Below are positions 1 to 9,090 of a stretch of DNA of 64,000 nucleotides, one piece after another (positions within the stretch are counted from its first letter, which is position 1; the number at the start of each line of letters is the position of its first letter). The notes below the pieces were generated by a model that did not search any database, had not been told where the DNA came from, and saw only the letters and a program-made list of their open reading frames with translations. Made by a program: the position numbers and the translations under genes. The stretch is from Peronospora farinosa (taxonomy: Eukaryota; Oomycota; Peronosporomycetes; Peronosporales; Peronosporaceae): positions 1 through 64,000 of the forward strand of contig CANTFK010000580.1 in NCBI GenBank assembly GCA_947646735.1. Reading direction: 5' to 3'.

Positions 1-283
1 TCCACGAGCATGAAGTGGACCAGCTGGCCATCGCCGAGTACCGGGATGCACTCGCCCAACGGGTGGACAATTCTCGGGAAGTGGAAGAATCCCGATCCCA
101 GATCAAGTACTGGAAGGACCAGTACAACGAGGCTGTCGCAACTTCTTCGGCTGAGATTCGGTCGCTGGAGTCCAAGTTGGACGCACTTCGCAGTCCTCAA
201 GAACTGTCCAAACAAGTGTTGGTACTCCAGAAGGAGGTTGCCAACTACAAGAGCCGCGCGGAAGACCCTCCTCCGGGAACGCG
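1..283 (+). repeat. Left arm of a fold-back inside the E0 antisense gene
   Basis: This arm is an inverted copy of 1150-1432. I see only about three substitutions and a small indel between the arms. It encodes, on the plus strand, part of the coiled coil that the main antisense gene encodes on the minus strand. The roughly 870 bp between the arms holds the C-terminal repeat region and the basic segment. It may be a local inverted duplication; an edge or chimera artefact is possible because the arm begins at base 1 of the window. Confidence 0.85.
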
Positions 284-289
284 GGGGAA

Positions 290-660
290 TCATCACTGGC
301 GGGAACCTGGCTGGCGGGACCCTCAGGTGTTGGTGCCGGATCCTCGCTGCTGGGACCCTCGCCACCGGGACCCTCAGATGTGGGTGCAAGATCCTTGCTG
401 CTGGAACCCTTGGAGGGGAGTGCTGGACCCTTGCCGCTGGAACCTTTGGGAGGTGGTGCGGGACCCATGCGGCTGTAGCCCTTGAAGGATGGTGCGGGAC
501 CCTTGCCGCTGGAACCCTTGGAGGATGGTGCTGGACCCTTGCCGCTGGAAACCTTGGAGAATGATGCGGAACCCTTGCCGCTGGAACCCTTGGGTAGTAC
601 TGGACCCTTGCCGCTGGAACCCTTGGGTGGTGGGGCCCTTGCGGCGGGATCTTTTGGCTG
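290..660 (-). repeat. 36-bp minisatellite coding 12-residue repeats
   Basis: Roughly ten degenerate units of about 36 bp occur, each containing a variant of cccttgccgctggaaccctt on the plus strand. Read on the minus strand the unit is 12 codons, so the array keeps frame. One frame gives GFQRQGSS-type repeats and another gives KGSSGKGPAP-type repeats; both are open for long stretches. It forms the C-terminal part of the E0 antisense gene. Confidence 0.85.
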
Positions 661-1804
661 GTGGCTTACGCTTAGCATGGCTAGACTCTTCATATTCAGT
701 CTCAGAGTCTGGTCCAAACATCTCCAAGAACTCGTCGGAGTACGTCGTTCGAGCCCTCTTGTTCTTTGACGCCCGAGGCGCTGCGTGGGAAGTGAGAGGG
801 GATGGGGGCCTTGAAGGTGGAGTGGGAACTTTGGAATTGGCCTTAGTCGATAGGTCTATGACCTCGGGGCCGACCTCTGACGTAGAGGGTACAGGGCCGG
901 AGCGACGACTGGAAGCCCGCGACCTGGCCATGGCGGCGAACATCGAGTCGTCACTACTGCTATCCTCGGCCTCAGATGACCCCGAGGCACGATTGGCTTT
1001 TCGCTTCTTCGGCTTAAGGGGCGACCGAGCCTTGGATGAAGGCGAACGTGACCTTTTCGTCGTTCTAGAACTTCGGGCTTTGGTCGTGGCTGGGGTCGAT
1101 TTTGCCGCCGTGCCTCGAGCAACCGTTAGCTGCTTCTTCAGCTGGTCACGTTCCCGGAGGAGGGTCTTCACGCGGCTCTTGTAGTTGGCAACCTCCTTCT
1201 GGAGTACCAACACTTGTTTGGACAGTTCTTGAGGACTGCGAAGTGCGTCCAACTTGGACTCCAGCGACCGAATCTCAGCCGAAGAATTTGCGACAGCCTC
1301 GTTGTACTGGTCCTTCCAGTACTTGATCTGGGATCGGAATTCTTCCACTTCCCGAGAATTGTCCACCCGCTGGGCGAGTGCATCCCGGTACTCGGCGATG
1401 GCCAGCTGGTCCACTTCATGCTCGTGGACCAGATTCCGGACCCAAGACTGTATCCGGGGCGCATGGGTCATCTCGAATTCCGTGAGGTTGTCTACGCGAC
1501 GCTGTAATTCCGCGGTCCGTCGATGTTCTATCTGGTAGGCCCGTTGGAGGACCCTGTGTTCCTCAGCGAGGGTCTCCATGGCCTGAGCCCGCTCCACCGC
1601 TCCACGTAAAACTTCCCAAGCTTGAGAGACCTCCAGATAATTGGGGGGGGGCTCCCCAATAAGGTCCACGGTCGGGGCGACCTCGTCAGGGTCAGGTCCA
1701 GGAAGTGCGAGAAAAGACCAACGGTCAGGTGCTTGAGAACCGGTGGAAAAATTACGAGAAGTCACTAACGGATACAAGACGTGTGAGTTGGTGAACGCAA
1801 CCAC
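374..1804 (-). CDS. Antisense ORF (aORF) of Chronos-like element E0: coiled-coil, basic/Ser-rich protein
   Basis: This uninterrupted 476-codon ORF lies on the strand opposite to the element's gag-pol, directly inside the 3' LTR. Residues ~60-230 are heptad-rich with many E, Q, L and R residues (predicted coiled coil). Residues ~235-290 are a Ser/Arg/Lys-rich segment with nuclear-localisation-like clusters such as KPKKRK. Residues ~290-385 are acidic and serine-rich. The C-terminus runs into 12-residue repeats. An alternative frame (103-717) reads the repeats as KGSSGKG units, so a frame change in the array is possible. The position and architecture match the antisense genes at 11109-13261, 51954-53466 and 61383-62896. 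Function is unknown; a nuclear or nucleic-acid-binding accessory protein is inference. Confidence 0.7.
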   Translation of the reverse strand: MVAFTNSHVLYPLVTSRNFSTGSQAPDRWSFLALPGPDPDEVAPTVDLIGEPPPNYLEVSQAWEVLRGAVERAQAMETLAEEHRVLQRAYQIEHRRTAELQRRVDNLTEFEMTHAPRIQSWVRNLVHEHEVDQLAIAEYRDALAQRVDNSREVEEFRSQIKYWKDQYNEAVANSSAEIRSLESKLDALRSPQELSKQVLVLQKEVANYKSRVKTLLRERDQLKKQLTVARGTAAKSTPATTKARSSRTTKRSRSPSSKARSPLKPKKRKANRASGSSEAEDSSSDDSMFAAMARSRASSRRSGPVPSTSEVGPEVIDLSTKANSKVPTPPSRPPSPLTSHAAPRASKNKRARTTYSDEFLEMFGPDSETEYEESSHAKRKPPAKRSRRKGPTTQGFQRQGSSTTQGFQRQGFRIILQGFQRQGSSTILQGFQRQGSRTILQGLQPHGSRTTSQRFQRQGSSTPLQGFQQQGSCTHI

Positions 1805-1888
1805 CCAAGCGACGTAGGATCACTTACTGTTAATTCGAGGAGTTTGGACAAGGGTGCACGTGGTCTTACCGCAGTTCGAAAGACCAGC

Positions 1889-1902
1889 GCGCAGGGGACA
1901 GC
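1889..1902 (+). other. Polypurine tract of E0
   Basis: A G-rich stretch (gcgcaggggacagc) immediately precedes the LTR start TGTGGTGAAG. The same gcagggg core precedes the LTRs at 13346, 53552 and 62982, and (minus strand) the B LTR at 16156. It would be the plus-strand primer for reverse transcription. Confidence 0.75.
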
Positions 1903-2548
1903 TGTGGTGAAGTGCCAGGGAAAGTTGGAGTTTAAGGGAGATGGAACAGAGAGCAAGAGAACTTCTGGTCACTTCCCCGAGGGAGTGACCACGACCCGGC
2001 CTCGCGGATTTACAACCACACACCAGGCCCCGCCGTATTAAGAATATAAGGACCCATACGTGCGGAGTCAGTACAGGTTCCGAAGACCCAGGGGTACAGG
2101 GGCCCAGGGGCCCAGGGCCCTAATGTCCGAGGGTGCAGAACCGGTACACAAAATTTCGAAGATTACAGAAAGTACAGGGTACCAAGGGGCCAGTTCTTCC
2201 TCCAAGAGTCGGCACGTGGCACTATCCAGATCAAAGGGTTAGGGTTAGGCAAGAAAAAGCATACAAAGTATAAGGTAAATAAACACACTCGAATTTGCAT
2301 TACACGTGGCAGCTTTAAGCGCCCCTCCTAAGCTTCTCCGTCGCTTCACCTCTTCCGCGCGGGATACCCTTTGGCCCCCCGACGTCAGCAGGTGTTAGAC
2401 GGCTCAAGCTACGCAAGTTGAACCTCAGGATAGTTGGCCTGAGGTGTCAAGTAAGTGTCAAGACTCTACGACCCGCTACAGGAAGCGGTTTTCCTACGGG
2501 GAAGAACACAAAGGGGTCCAAGGACCAAGAACAGTCAGCCACCAAAGG
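1903..2548 (+). mobile_element. E0 3' LTR, U3 side (broken by inversion)
   Basis: It starts TGTGGTGAAG like the other Chronos LTRs and contains the family landmarks in order: a purine-poor GGCCCCCCGACGTC block and the conserved stem-loop at 2422-2445. It lacks the U5 end (ACGGGTACACA motif and CTCCACCACA-type terminus) and switches at 2548/2549 into Copia integrase sequence. The missing U5 end is at 28801-29092 on the opposite strand. Confidence 0.8.
2422..2445 (+). promoter_or_regulatory. Conserved LTR stem-loop, covarying version
   Basis: ACCTCAGG and CCTGAGGT form an 8-bp perfect stem around an 8-nt loop. The equivalent LTR position in C is ATCCCTGG/CCAGGGAT with a 9-nt loop. Three base pairs differ, and all three remain paired, which argues for selection on RNA structure. 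Confidence 0.7.
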
Positions 2549-3340
2549 GCGAGTTTGCTTAGCTTCAGCACACTGCATACAAAAAGACATAGTTCAATTT
2601 GTCAGCTTTATACCGGCGGCAAGCCCCTTGTCAGCCATACGAACAACATCTTGGTAGTTCAGATGACCTAGCTGCTCATGCAACTTGCGAAGGGTGGAGC
2701 TTTCAATTCGAGCGAGAAGAGCCGCAGCCTCATCAGCAGTATCAAATATTGCGGAAGGTGACCAAAGACGTGATAAGCGAGGGGCACGGGCGACAATACG
2801 ATCATTTGTAGAGAGCGTACAGCGACTAGAGAATGAAACCACAAAGGTTTGATCGATAATCTAAGAATTAAAAAGCAGCTTTCGTGGCATGGCGGGGACG
2901 TAGTGCACATCAGTGACCACAAATCGGGTAAACGTTCCGTTTGTAATCGTCTTTAGCAGTACACTGCCTATGCTGACGGCCTGAAGCACGAAACCATTTG
3001 CGACGCGGACTAGTAAGAAAATGGGTGTGGGCGTGATAATGGCAGCTACATTGTTCGTGAAATGATGGTTAGCGCCGCTGTCAATAAGCCACTTTGTCGA
3101 AGTTGGCAACATAGCGTCGGGTAATTGAAGTACGATGTATGCTTCAGCACCAATAAAGGCATTAGGGGTAGGAGAGTCCAACGAAGATACATGATCAATA
3201 CACTCTTCTGACGACCCTAGAAAGAAACATTTCCCAGTTGAGTTGATAATGATGTCGCCAGCACCTTCGACGACGTACGATTCGTCGAAGGTGCTGGCGA
3301 CATCATTATCAACTGAGTAGGTCTTACGGCGGTAACAACG
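2549..3340 (-). pseudogene. Copia protease and integrase N-terminal region
   Basis: The protease is recognised by WLIDSGANHHFTNN (catalytic D-S-G-A) near 3090-3050. It is followed by the typical FVVTDVHYVP segment and then LHEQLGHLNYQDVVRMA, the GAG-pre-integrase motif, near 2700-2620. CMQCAEAKQTR, the zinc-binding cysteine pair, lies near 2580-2550. The protease is in one frame (ORF 2861-3181, extending upstream to about 3370). The pre-integrase part is in others (2668-2922, 2594-2842), so at least two frameshifts are present. The polyprotein is cut off at 2549. Confidence 0.8.
3241..3314. repeat. Perfect 33-bp inverted repeat (hairpin) in Copia gag-pol
   Basis: The arms 3241-3273 and 3282-3314 are perfectly complementary over 33 bp, with the 8-bp spacer cgtacgat. 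The hairpin lies between the gag zinc knuckle (stop at 3355) and the protease. Both the gag and the protease frames remain open through it. A perfect hairpin in an otherwise decayed element implies a recent origin or constraint. Confidence 0.9.
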
Positions 3341-3354
3341 TTGGCTTGTCCGAC

Positions 3355-5430
3355 TCAGCGGTGAGCGTCTTGAATCACTGGGCAGTCAAATGTTTTGTGT
3401 TCTGTCGTCTTGCAGACCCAGCATGGTTTAATGCCGTCTTTGGGTCGCGAGCGACTCGTGGAGCTGCACTGAGGTAATTTGGGTTTTGCTGAAGCTTGCG
3501 TATTTGCTGTAGCTAAAGCTGCCGATGCTCTATTGACGTTTGCCTTTGCATTTGTAGAACGCTGGCTGTGGCTACTTGACTTGCGCCCATCACCCAAAAG
3601 CTTCGTCAGAAGCGTAAAAGCTTTGATAATTTCGTTGTTGATGTTGGTAGCGTTGTAGTCGATGACGCTGGCGAGCTGAAGCTGGATACCTGGATCTATG
3701 GAGGCATTTTGCAAAAATGCCTCCAGGATAAGGGCTTTTGATCACCGCCCATTTCTTTCCCAATGTGGCGCCGATATGTGTAGTACCCGTGCCATGTTTG
3801 CTATGGTTTCTTAGGCTTGTTTAAATAGTCGCTCAGGCGTATTTGCGATAGCTTGCACCGGAACTCTTCACGCAAAGCTGCTTAGACTTCTTGGTACGAA
3901 GGATTGTTGTGTGTGAGTCGATCAACCCGTCCAGGAACTGAATAATAGAAGCCCGAGGCGGCGCCGTCAAGAAAGATGATGAGAAACGTCTCACGTAATT
4001 CATCCGTATACGTCGAGTTGCTACGTCGACTTTCACTTAGAATGGCTTGTTAAAAGTTGCGCACAAAAAGATTAAAGCCGCCCCCAAGACCAGGGTATTT
4101 ATCCTTGCCGGTAAATATCGCACACTTGACTTCCTTTATCCGGGGTACCGTATGTGGCGCTAGCACTGAAGGTGCGAGGACAGGATTTGAAGCTGGCAAA
4201 GGAGAACTTGGGTCTGGAGCTAAATTTTAAGATAGATATAGTCCTGGAGATGAACCTTAATCTTGCGGTGGTGTGTCGGTGCTGGCGACCGTTGGGTGCG
4301 CAGTGGCACAAAATTATAGGTCGGAAGTGGCAATTGAGCTTCTTCATGAGACGGATTAATCGAAAGGTTTTTAGAATTAATAGGTGAGTGTTGATCACGG
4401 TCCATACGTGATGTGTTGGTAGAATGTGGCGGCAGTGTATCGCGCAATAATACTTCGTAGCGATATTGCAGGGACTGAAGTCGTTCTTCCAAGGAAGCTC
4501 GAGTCGCTATTTCTGCAGCCAGGGGATCTTCGGCAGCATTGGCTCGAGCGGGTTCTTGTAATAATTGAATCTCCATGGAATTATTAATGTGTTGGGCTTC
4601 AGTGATACGACTTAGCGCCTCTTCCTGGGCGACACGATGATGATCAAACGATTTTGTAAGATGGTCTCGAACTTTGTGCTCGGCTAGAAGTGTGCGGGCC
4701 AACGAATCCTGAGCAGATTGACTGATAGTTTGTTGCTCAGTTAAAGCTTCTTTGGTCTTGACATGCTCGGATTAAAGACTTTCGTTGCGCTGTGAGAGAC
4801 GAGTAAATTCTTCATGAAATCGTTTCGCGACTACTTGGTGCAGTTGCCTCAGCGGTTTTACTGTCGAGCTGTGTGTTGACCTGGATGCGTTGGTTGGCGA
4901 TGTCTTCAATTAGCTTGGAACGGTGTTCGATAAGTTGGTTTACTGTATCTTGGAGTGGATTTCGCTGATCTCGAACATTTAAGACGTCATGCTGGAAGGT
5001 TTGTAGTAATTTGTGGAGCTCCTCATTGTGATGAGTGAGGATGCCGACTTAGTTTGGAGTTGCAGTGACAATTGTTGAAGCATAGTCTTCTACAGCCACA
5101 GCTTCTTCATTGACTAACGTGGCTTGCATTTAGAGTGAGAAAGTATCAATTATGGCGCTGGCTTCAAGAACGGCGTTTGTTGCGCTCATAAAAAGCTTTT
5201 GTATTTGTGGAACTGATACAAGCTCAATTGTTTGAAGCAAATGCGCTTGAACCCTCATTGCTGATGCTGCTTCAGTGCGGGCCGTCGGGCCCGCGAGCAT
5301 GAGAGAGGTATTTTCTTGGCTCGCTGATGTAATACTCATAAGGGAAGTAAGTATCTGATGAGAAAGGGCTGGATCGAGTTAGATGGCTCTCAGGCATTGG
5401 AGTGTCATCGTCATCAACCAGCGGGTCCAT
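3355..5430 (-). pseudogene. Copia gag
   Basis: The likely start is the ATG at 5430-5428, about 35 bases inside the primer-binding site, beginning MDPLVDDDDTP. Long E/Q/L/R-rich segments (4220-4702, 5130-5339) suggest an N-terminal coiled-coil extension. The conserved capsid-like part is broken (3833-4036). The C-terminus (3355-3714) has one CCHC zinc knuckle, CWVCKTTEHKTFDC (C-x2-C-x4-H-x4-C). There are several frameshifts and stops. Role in the family: virus-like particle protein that packages element RNA. Confidence 0.75.
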
Positions 5431-5464
5431 GATGTTCTACTTTAAATTCTGGGAAGTGGTTTTG

Positions 5465-5476
5465 GGCTCAGAACCA
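5465..5476 (-). other. Copia primer-binding site
   Basis: TGGTTCTGAGCC on the minus strand lies directly after the 5' LTR. It resembles the initiator-Met-type site common in Copia elements (TGGTATCAGAGC-like) with changes. It would be the tRNA primer site for minus-strand DNA synthesis. Confidence 0.55.
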
Positions 5477-5680
5477 ATTGGCAGAGAATTTTAAATATAA
5501 GAAGATTGTGTATTGTTTTCGTCAGGGTTAATCCCAGAATGAGATGTATAGAAGTGCAGTTGTGTTAATCTGCCTGTGACATGTAATGATGTAGATCATG
5601 ACATCACGAAACAAGGTAAAGAAGGTTATGGATGATCTGGGCCTTGGTGATAGTACCACTGTTGACTTGAAGTTTCAACT
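5477..5680 (-). mobile_element. Copia 5' LTR (204 bp)
   Basis: It matches the 3' LTR at 31778-31970 in the reverse orientation: both begin AGTTGAAACTTCAAGTCAA and end CTCTGCCAA plus one base. The usual TGTTG start has become AGTTG in both copies. The LTRs differ by substitutions and small indels, so the insertion is not recent. Confidence 0.85.
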
Positions 5681-5686
5681 CAGAAG
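5681..5686. repeat. Copia target-site duplication (A side)
   Basis: CAGAAG here corresponds to CAGAGG (read on the minus strand) at 31971-31976. Both sit in the same codons of the Chronos protease gene, but on the two separate fragments A and E. This links the two fragments as one pre-inversion insertion site. Confidence 0.65.
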
Positions 5687-6475
5687 CAAGGATGTGTGGG
5701 GATCGGTGAGAATAAATATATGACCGAAGGGTTAACCAAGATAAAAGTCACATTGAATGGATCACTGGTGTACTTTTTTGATGTCTGGGTAGGCGATCAA
5801 GTTGGTCAAGAAGCGATCTTGGGTATGGATTTTATGGTCCCAGCTGGAATTCGCTTGGATTTGGCAGATGATACTCTTTGTTTACCAGATGAAGTCAGAA
5901 TTCACTTGGCTGGGCGAAGACCGCCGTATCGATCGAATATGCAGCCGATCACGATTAACGATCAGCATATGTTAATTCCAGTAGGCGGATCAACGGAAAT
6001 AAAGATTGGTACTGGTGCACCGAAATCTAAGCTTTGGGTAAGGAGAGATCAAAAATGGATACCGACTGTGACTACCGGACCGTGTCGAACTAAATACTTG
6101 CAGCTGACTATCTAGTGGATAGAGAAGTAATTGTAAGTCACGAATCTCCGTTAGGTTGGTGGATGGCTGCAGATATGATACCCTGATCACCTGGATATGT
6201 TTCGGTTGGATCGCGCCGTTATAATGAGTGGCAGACTATGGCCTATGAAGCAACCACATATCGGAAGGAAGAGTTCAAGAAGAAGCAGACAGTACCGTTG
6301 GTTAATCACCCGTCGTATCCTACGCCAGCTAAGACATTAACCCTCCAAAGAAAAGAAGAGATCGAGAAGATCACGAACGTTGACGAGATCGCGCCGCAAA
6401 CCTGCGAAGCAACGATCCACGACGGTGAAACTCAAGGTCAAATCGATGACCAAGATCACTTGGACAGATAAGATT
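5687..6475 (+). pseudogene. Chronos A protease C-terminal part and linker
   Basis: The catalytic DSGA is on the other side of the Copia insertion (element E). This part holds the retropepsin C-terminal motif AILGMDFMVPAGIRLDL near 5810-5860 and the conserved flap region. A TAG at 6113-6115 and a TGA in the CCCTGATCA region near 6183 interrupt it. The ORFs are 5696-6115 and 6238-6471. The stretch 5806-6311, including both stops, is nearly identical to B 19918-20425, although the flanks differ. Confidence 0.8.
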
Positions 6476-6489
6476 ATCATGCAGCAGAA

Positions 6490-8690
6490 ATGTCTTTTGT
6501 GATCAATACGGTCATAGTCGAGAACAGTGTGATCCCCAAAAGTGAAGGAAATGATCTGGAACAAGATCGATTAGGTGATGCGATCGAGGACATAAAGACG
6601 ACTGCGACAGATAAGAAAGTTCAAGAAATATCGGATCAAGAACAGGAAACGTCACATCAAGAAGGCAACAAATCCACCACAGTTGTGATCGATGAAATAC
6701 CAACAGAAGATGCATCGCCAAAAAATTCGGTATATGTTCACGAAAGCGGTGAGCTGTTTGCTAAAGACGTGGATCAACATATGGCGATTTTGCCAGAAAT
6801 TGTTACGCGTACAGTGGAGGTTGCTATCGAGGATATTCAAGTTGGCGATCCTCGAGTACCGCTGACGGAAGATCAAGAGAAGTTACGACAATTGTTCTGG
6901 AAGAATCGCCACTTGCTCATCGGGAAAGGCAATGCCCCCCCCCGCGGCGCGTGGAGCGATTTGTGATATTGATGTTGGAGCAGCAAACCCAATCGCGCAA
7001 AGAGTACGACCAGTGGCACCCAAGTTTCGAAGAAAATTAGCAGATCTGATTAAGGAGTTATTATCTGCCAAGATCATTTGACCATCGACATCACCATGGG
7101 CTTCGTCAATCGTGGTGATTATTAAGAAGAATGGCGAAGACATTCGATTATGTATCGATTATCGTAGGGTGAACCAGTTGAACCGATTGATGGTATATCT
7201 TATTTCACTGATCAGTGAGTTACTGCAAGACATGGATAAAGCGATGTGGTACTGTTATCTGGATATGGCGAGTGGATTTTGGGTGGTTGAGATGACGGAA
7301 CGAGCAAGGGAGATCTCTGCATTTATCACACCGTCTGGATTATATGAATGGTTGCGTATGCCTTTTGGCCTAAAGAATGCCCCACAAATTTACCAAAGAT
7401 TGATTGACAATGCCTTATATGAGTTTTTGAAAATTGGTACAAACCCTGATTCGACCACTACTAAATCATCAAGACCGATTGATGTGTTTACCAAAGGTGA
7501 ACCAGATACCGATCCGAGACCATCAGTGTTAGGTCGGAGGTCGTATATCGATGACATATTGATACCCGCCACGTCGTGGAACACTCTGTATCACAAAGTG
7601 GAACGATTGTTGGATGCATGCAATAAGTGAAATTTATCGATCAGTGTGGCCAAAAGTTTTTGGGGACGTCGTAAAGTGGATTACCTGGGCCATCAGGTCT
7701 CGCTTGCAGGTTTAGAAGCTCATCCAAAAGATTTGGGATCGCTTGTGAATATATCATTCCCTCAAAATTTGCGATCGATGCAATCATTTTTGGGAAGTCT
7801 GAATTACTAAAGCCGATTTATTGAGGATTTTGCGATTTATGCATCCGTACTTTATGAGCTGCGGGAGGCAGATTTTCATGAGATCAGCCGGGCTGGGGAT
7901 GTTCAGATGGTCACTGATGGTGCTGGACCAAATTGTGATCGCCAGTCTCGCGACAAGTATAACATCGATCAGGATTTATAAAAGTGGATCGAGAGATGGC
8001 TACATTATCGATCAGGATTTTAAAAGTGGATCGAGAGATAGCTACACTATCGATCAAGAGTCGAATACTGGAGACGATCATGGTTGCGAGGGCAGAAACC
8101 GCTGGGAGAAGGCCACGATCGCATTCTCCCACGGTTTCTGAAGGCAACGATCGCATTCACTCTATTAAAGGCTAAAATAGCCTCGACACCGATCCTGAAA
8201 CATTTTGATCCAGAACGATCGCCTGTGATTGTGGTGTATGCCAGTAAGTGGGCCATATCAGCGGCGTTACTTCAAGAACACGATGGAATTTATTGGCCTG
8301 TCACTCTCTCTAGTTGCATGCTGAAGCCTAACGAGATTAATTACGGAATAGTGGAGAAAGAGGTATTAGCTTTCCTCCGGACCCCTGGATATCTGTTACA
8401 CTATGCTGGTCTCACGAACGATCACAGTGCTTACGCGGCATTCGACGCTGGCTTGGTTATTGCAATCTTCTAGCCTTAACGGGAGGTTAGGAAGATGGGC
8501 TGCTCTCATATCAAATTGGACATTAGAGTCCCGCCGGAGTGAGAAAGGAGAAGACGAGATATTGGGTACCCTAGCTGCGAGTATAACTCCCCGTGAAGAA
8601 GTGGACGAGATGTTGATCGCAATCGCCCCTCGTAAGCAGCCTCGGCAAACAATCAGTATGCCACCACCCACGGTTGAAGCAGGTGAAGAT
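6490..8690 (+). pseudogene. Chronos A reverse transcriptase and RNase H1
   Basis: An acidic linker (6490-6830) leads into RT. RLCIDYRRVNQL and YLDMASGFWVVEM (first catalytic Asp) lie near 7145-7290, LRMPFGLKNAPQIYQRLID near 7350-7410, and the catalytic YIDD near 7545. About 55 residues separate the QRLID motif from YIDD, clearly more than in standard Ty3 RT. RNase H1 is seen in VVYASKWAISAALLQE (8230-8280) and NYGIVEKEVLAFL (8340-8380), with its first Asp not obvious. Stops occur near 6965, 7080 (AAGATCATTTGA), 7629 and 7807. A 45-bp tandem duplication lies at 7967-8055. Confidence 0.85.
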
Positions 8691-9090
8691 CTGTTGGTAG
8701 TTAGTTTTGATGGGTCAGCTAGAGTGAAAAGGAAAGGCGGGGCATACAGCGCGATCGTGTGGAAATTACCTGAATGGACGATCGTGGCTGCCGCTTCTGA
8801 ATTCGCTACTAATTTGACGGTGAATGAAGCGAAATATCGAGGATGAATTCTCAGCTTGGATCTGCTTGCAGATCAGACCAGGTCATTTGCGGTGACTCGA
8901 ATTTGGTGATCAGGCAAATGCGTGGAGAGATCGACTGTAAGGCACCGGGTCTACAATTGCTGCGTCATAAAGCTATGGAGAAACTCCGATCGTGGCCAAA
9001 CCACGAATTGTTGCACATGAAGCGGGACTGGAACCAAAGTGCCGATCGACTAGCAAGTGAAGCTCTACAGCAAAATAGGGTACAATTGTA
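8690..9090 (+). pseudogene. Chronos A second RNase H (plant/archaeal type)
   Basis: The four acidic catalytic positions are recognisable: VVSFDGSAR (D) at ~8700, the NEAKYRG glutamate near 8825, CGDSNLVIRQM (D) near 8890 and WNQSADRLASEAL (D) near 9030-9060. This RNase HI fold lies downstream of the standard Ty3 connection/RNase H, giving a dual-RNase-H pol as reported for plant Tat and oomycete Chronos elements. A TGA at 8844-8846 splits it. Role: removal of RNA from the RNA-DNA hybrid or of primers during cDNA synthesis. Confidence 0.85.

Larger units (their letters stand above)
2549..5680 (-). mobile_element. Ty1/Copia retrotransposon, 5' half
   Basis: Reading on the minus strand: 5' LTR (5680-5477), primer-binding site, gag with a coiled-coil-rich N-terminus and one zinc knuckle, aspartic protease, and the GAG-pre-integrase domain ending in the integrase zinc-binding region. 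It stops at 2549 in the codon following KQTR. The sequence resumes, in frame with NRQGK, at 29093 on the plus strand. The two pieces together would be about 6.0 kb, the normal size for a Copia element. Confidence 0.85.

Noticed and set aside
15..485. Plus-strand 156-codon ORF at the left end as a separate gene
   Set aside because: It is the inverted arm of the aORF coiled coil running into minisatellite sequence; it has no independent start context or domain.
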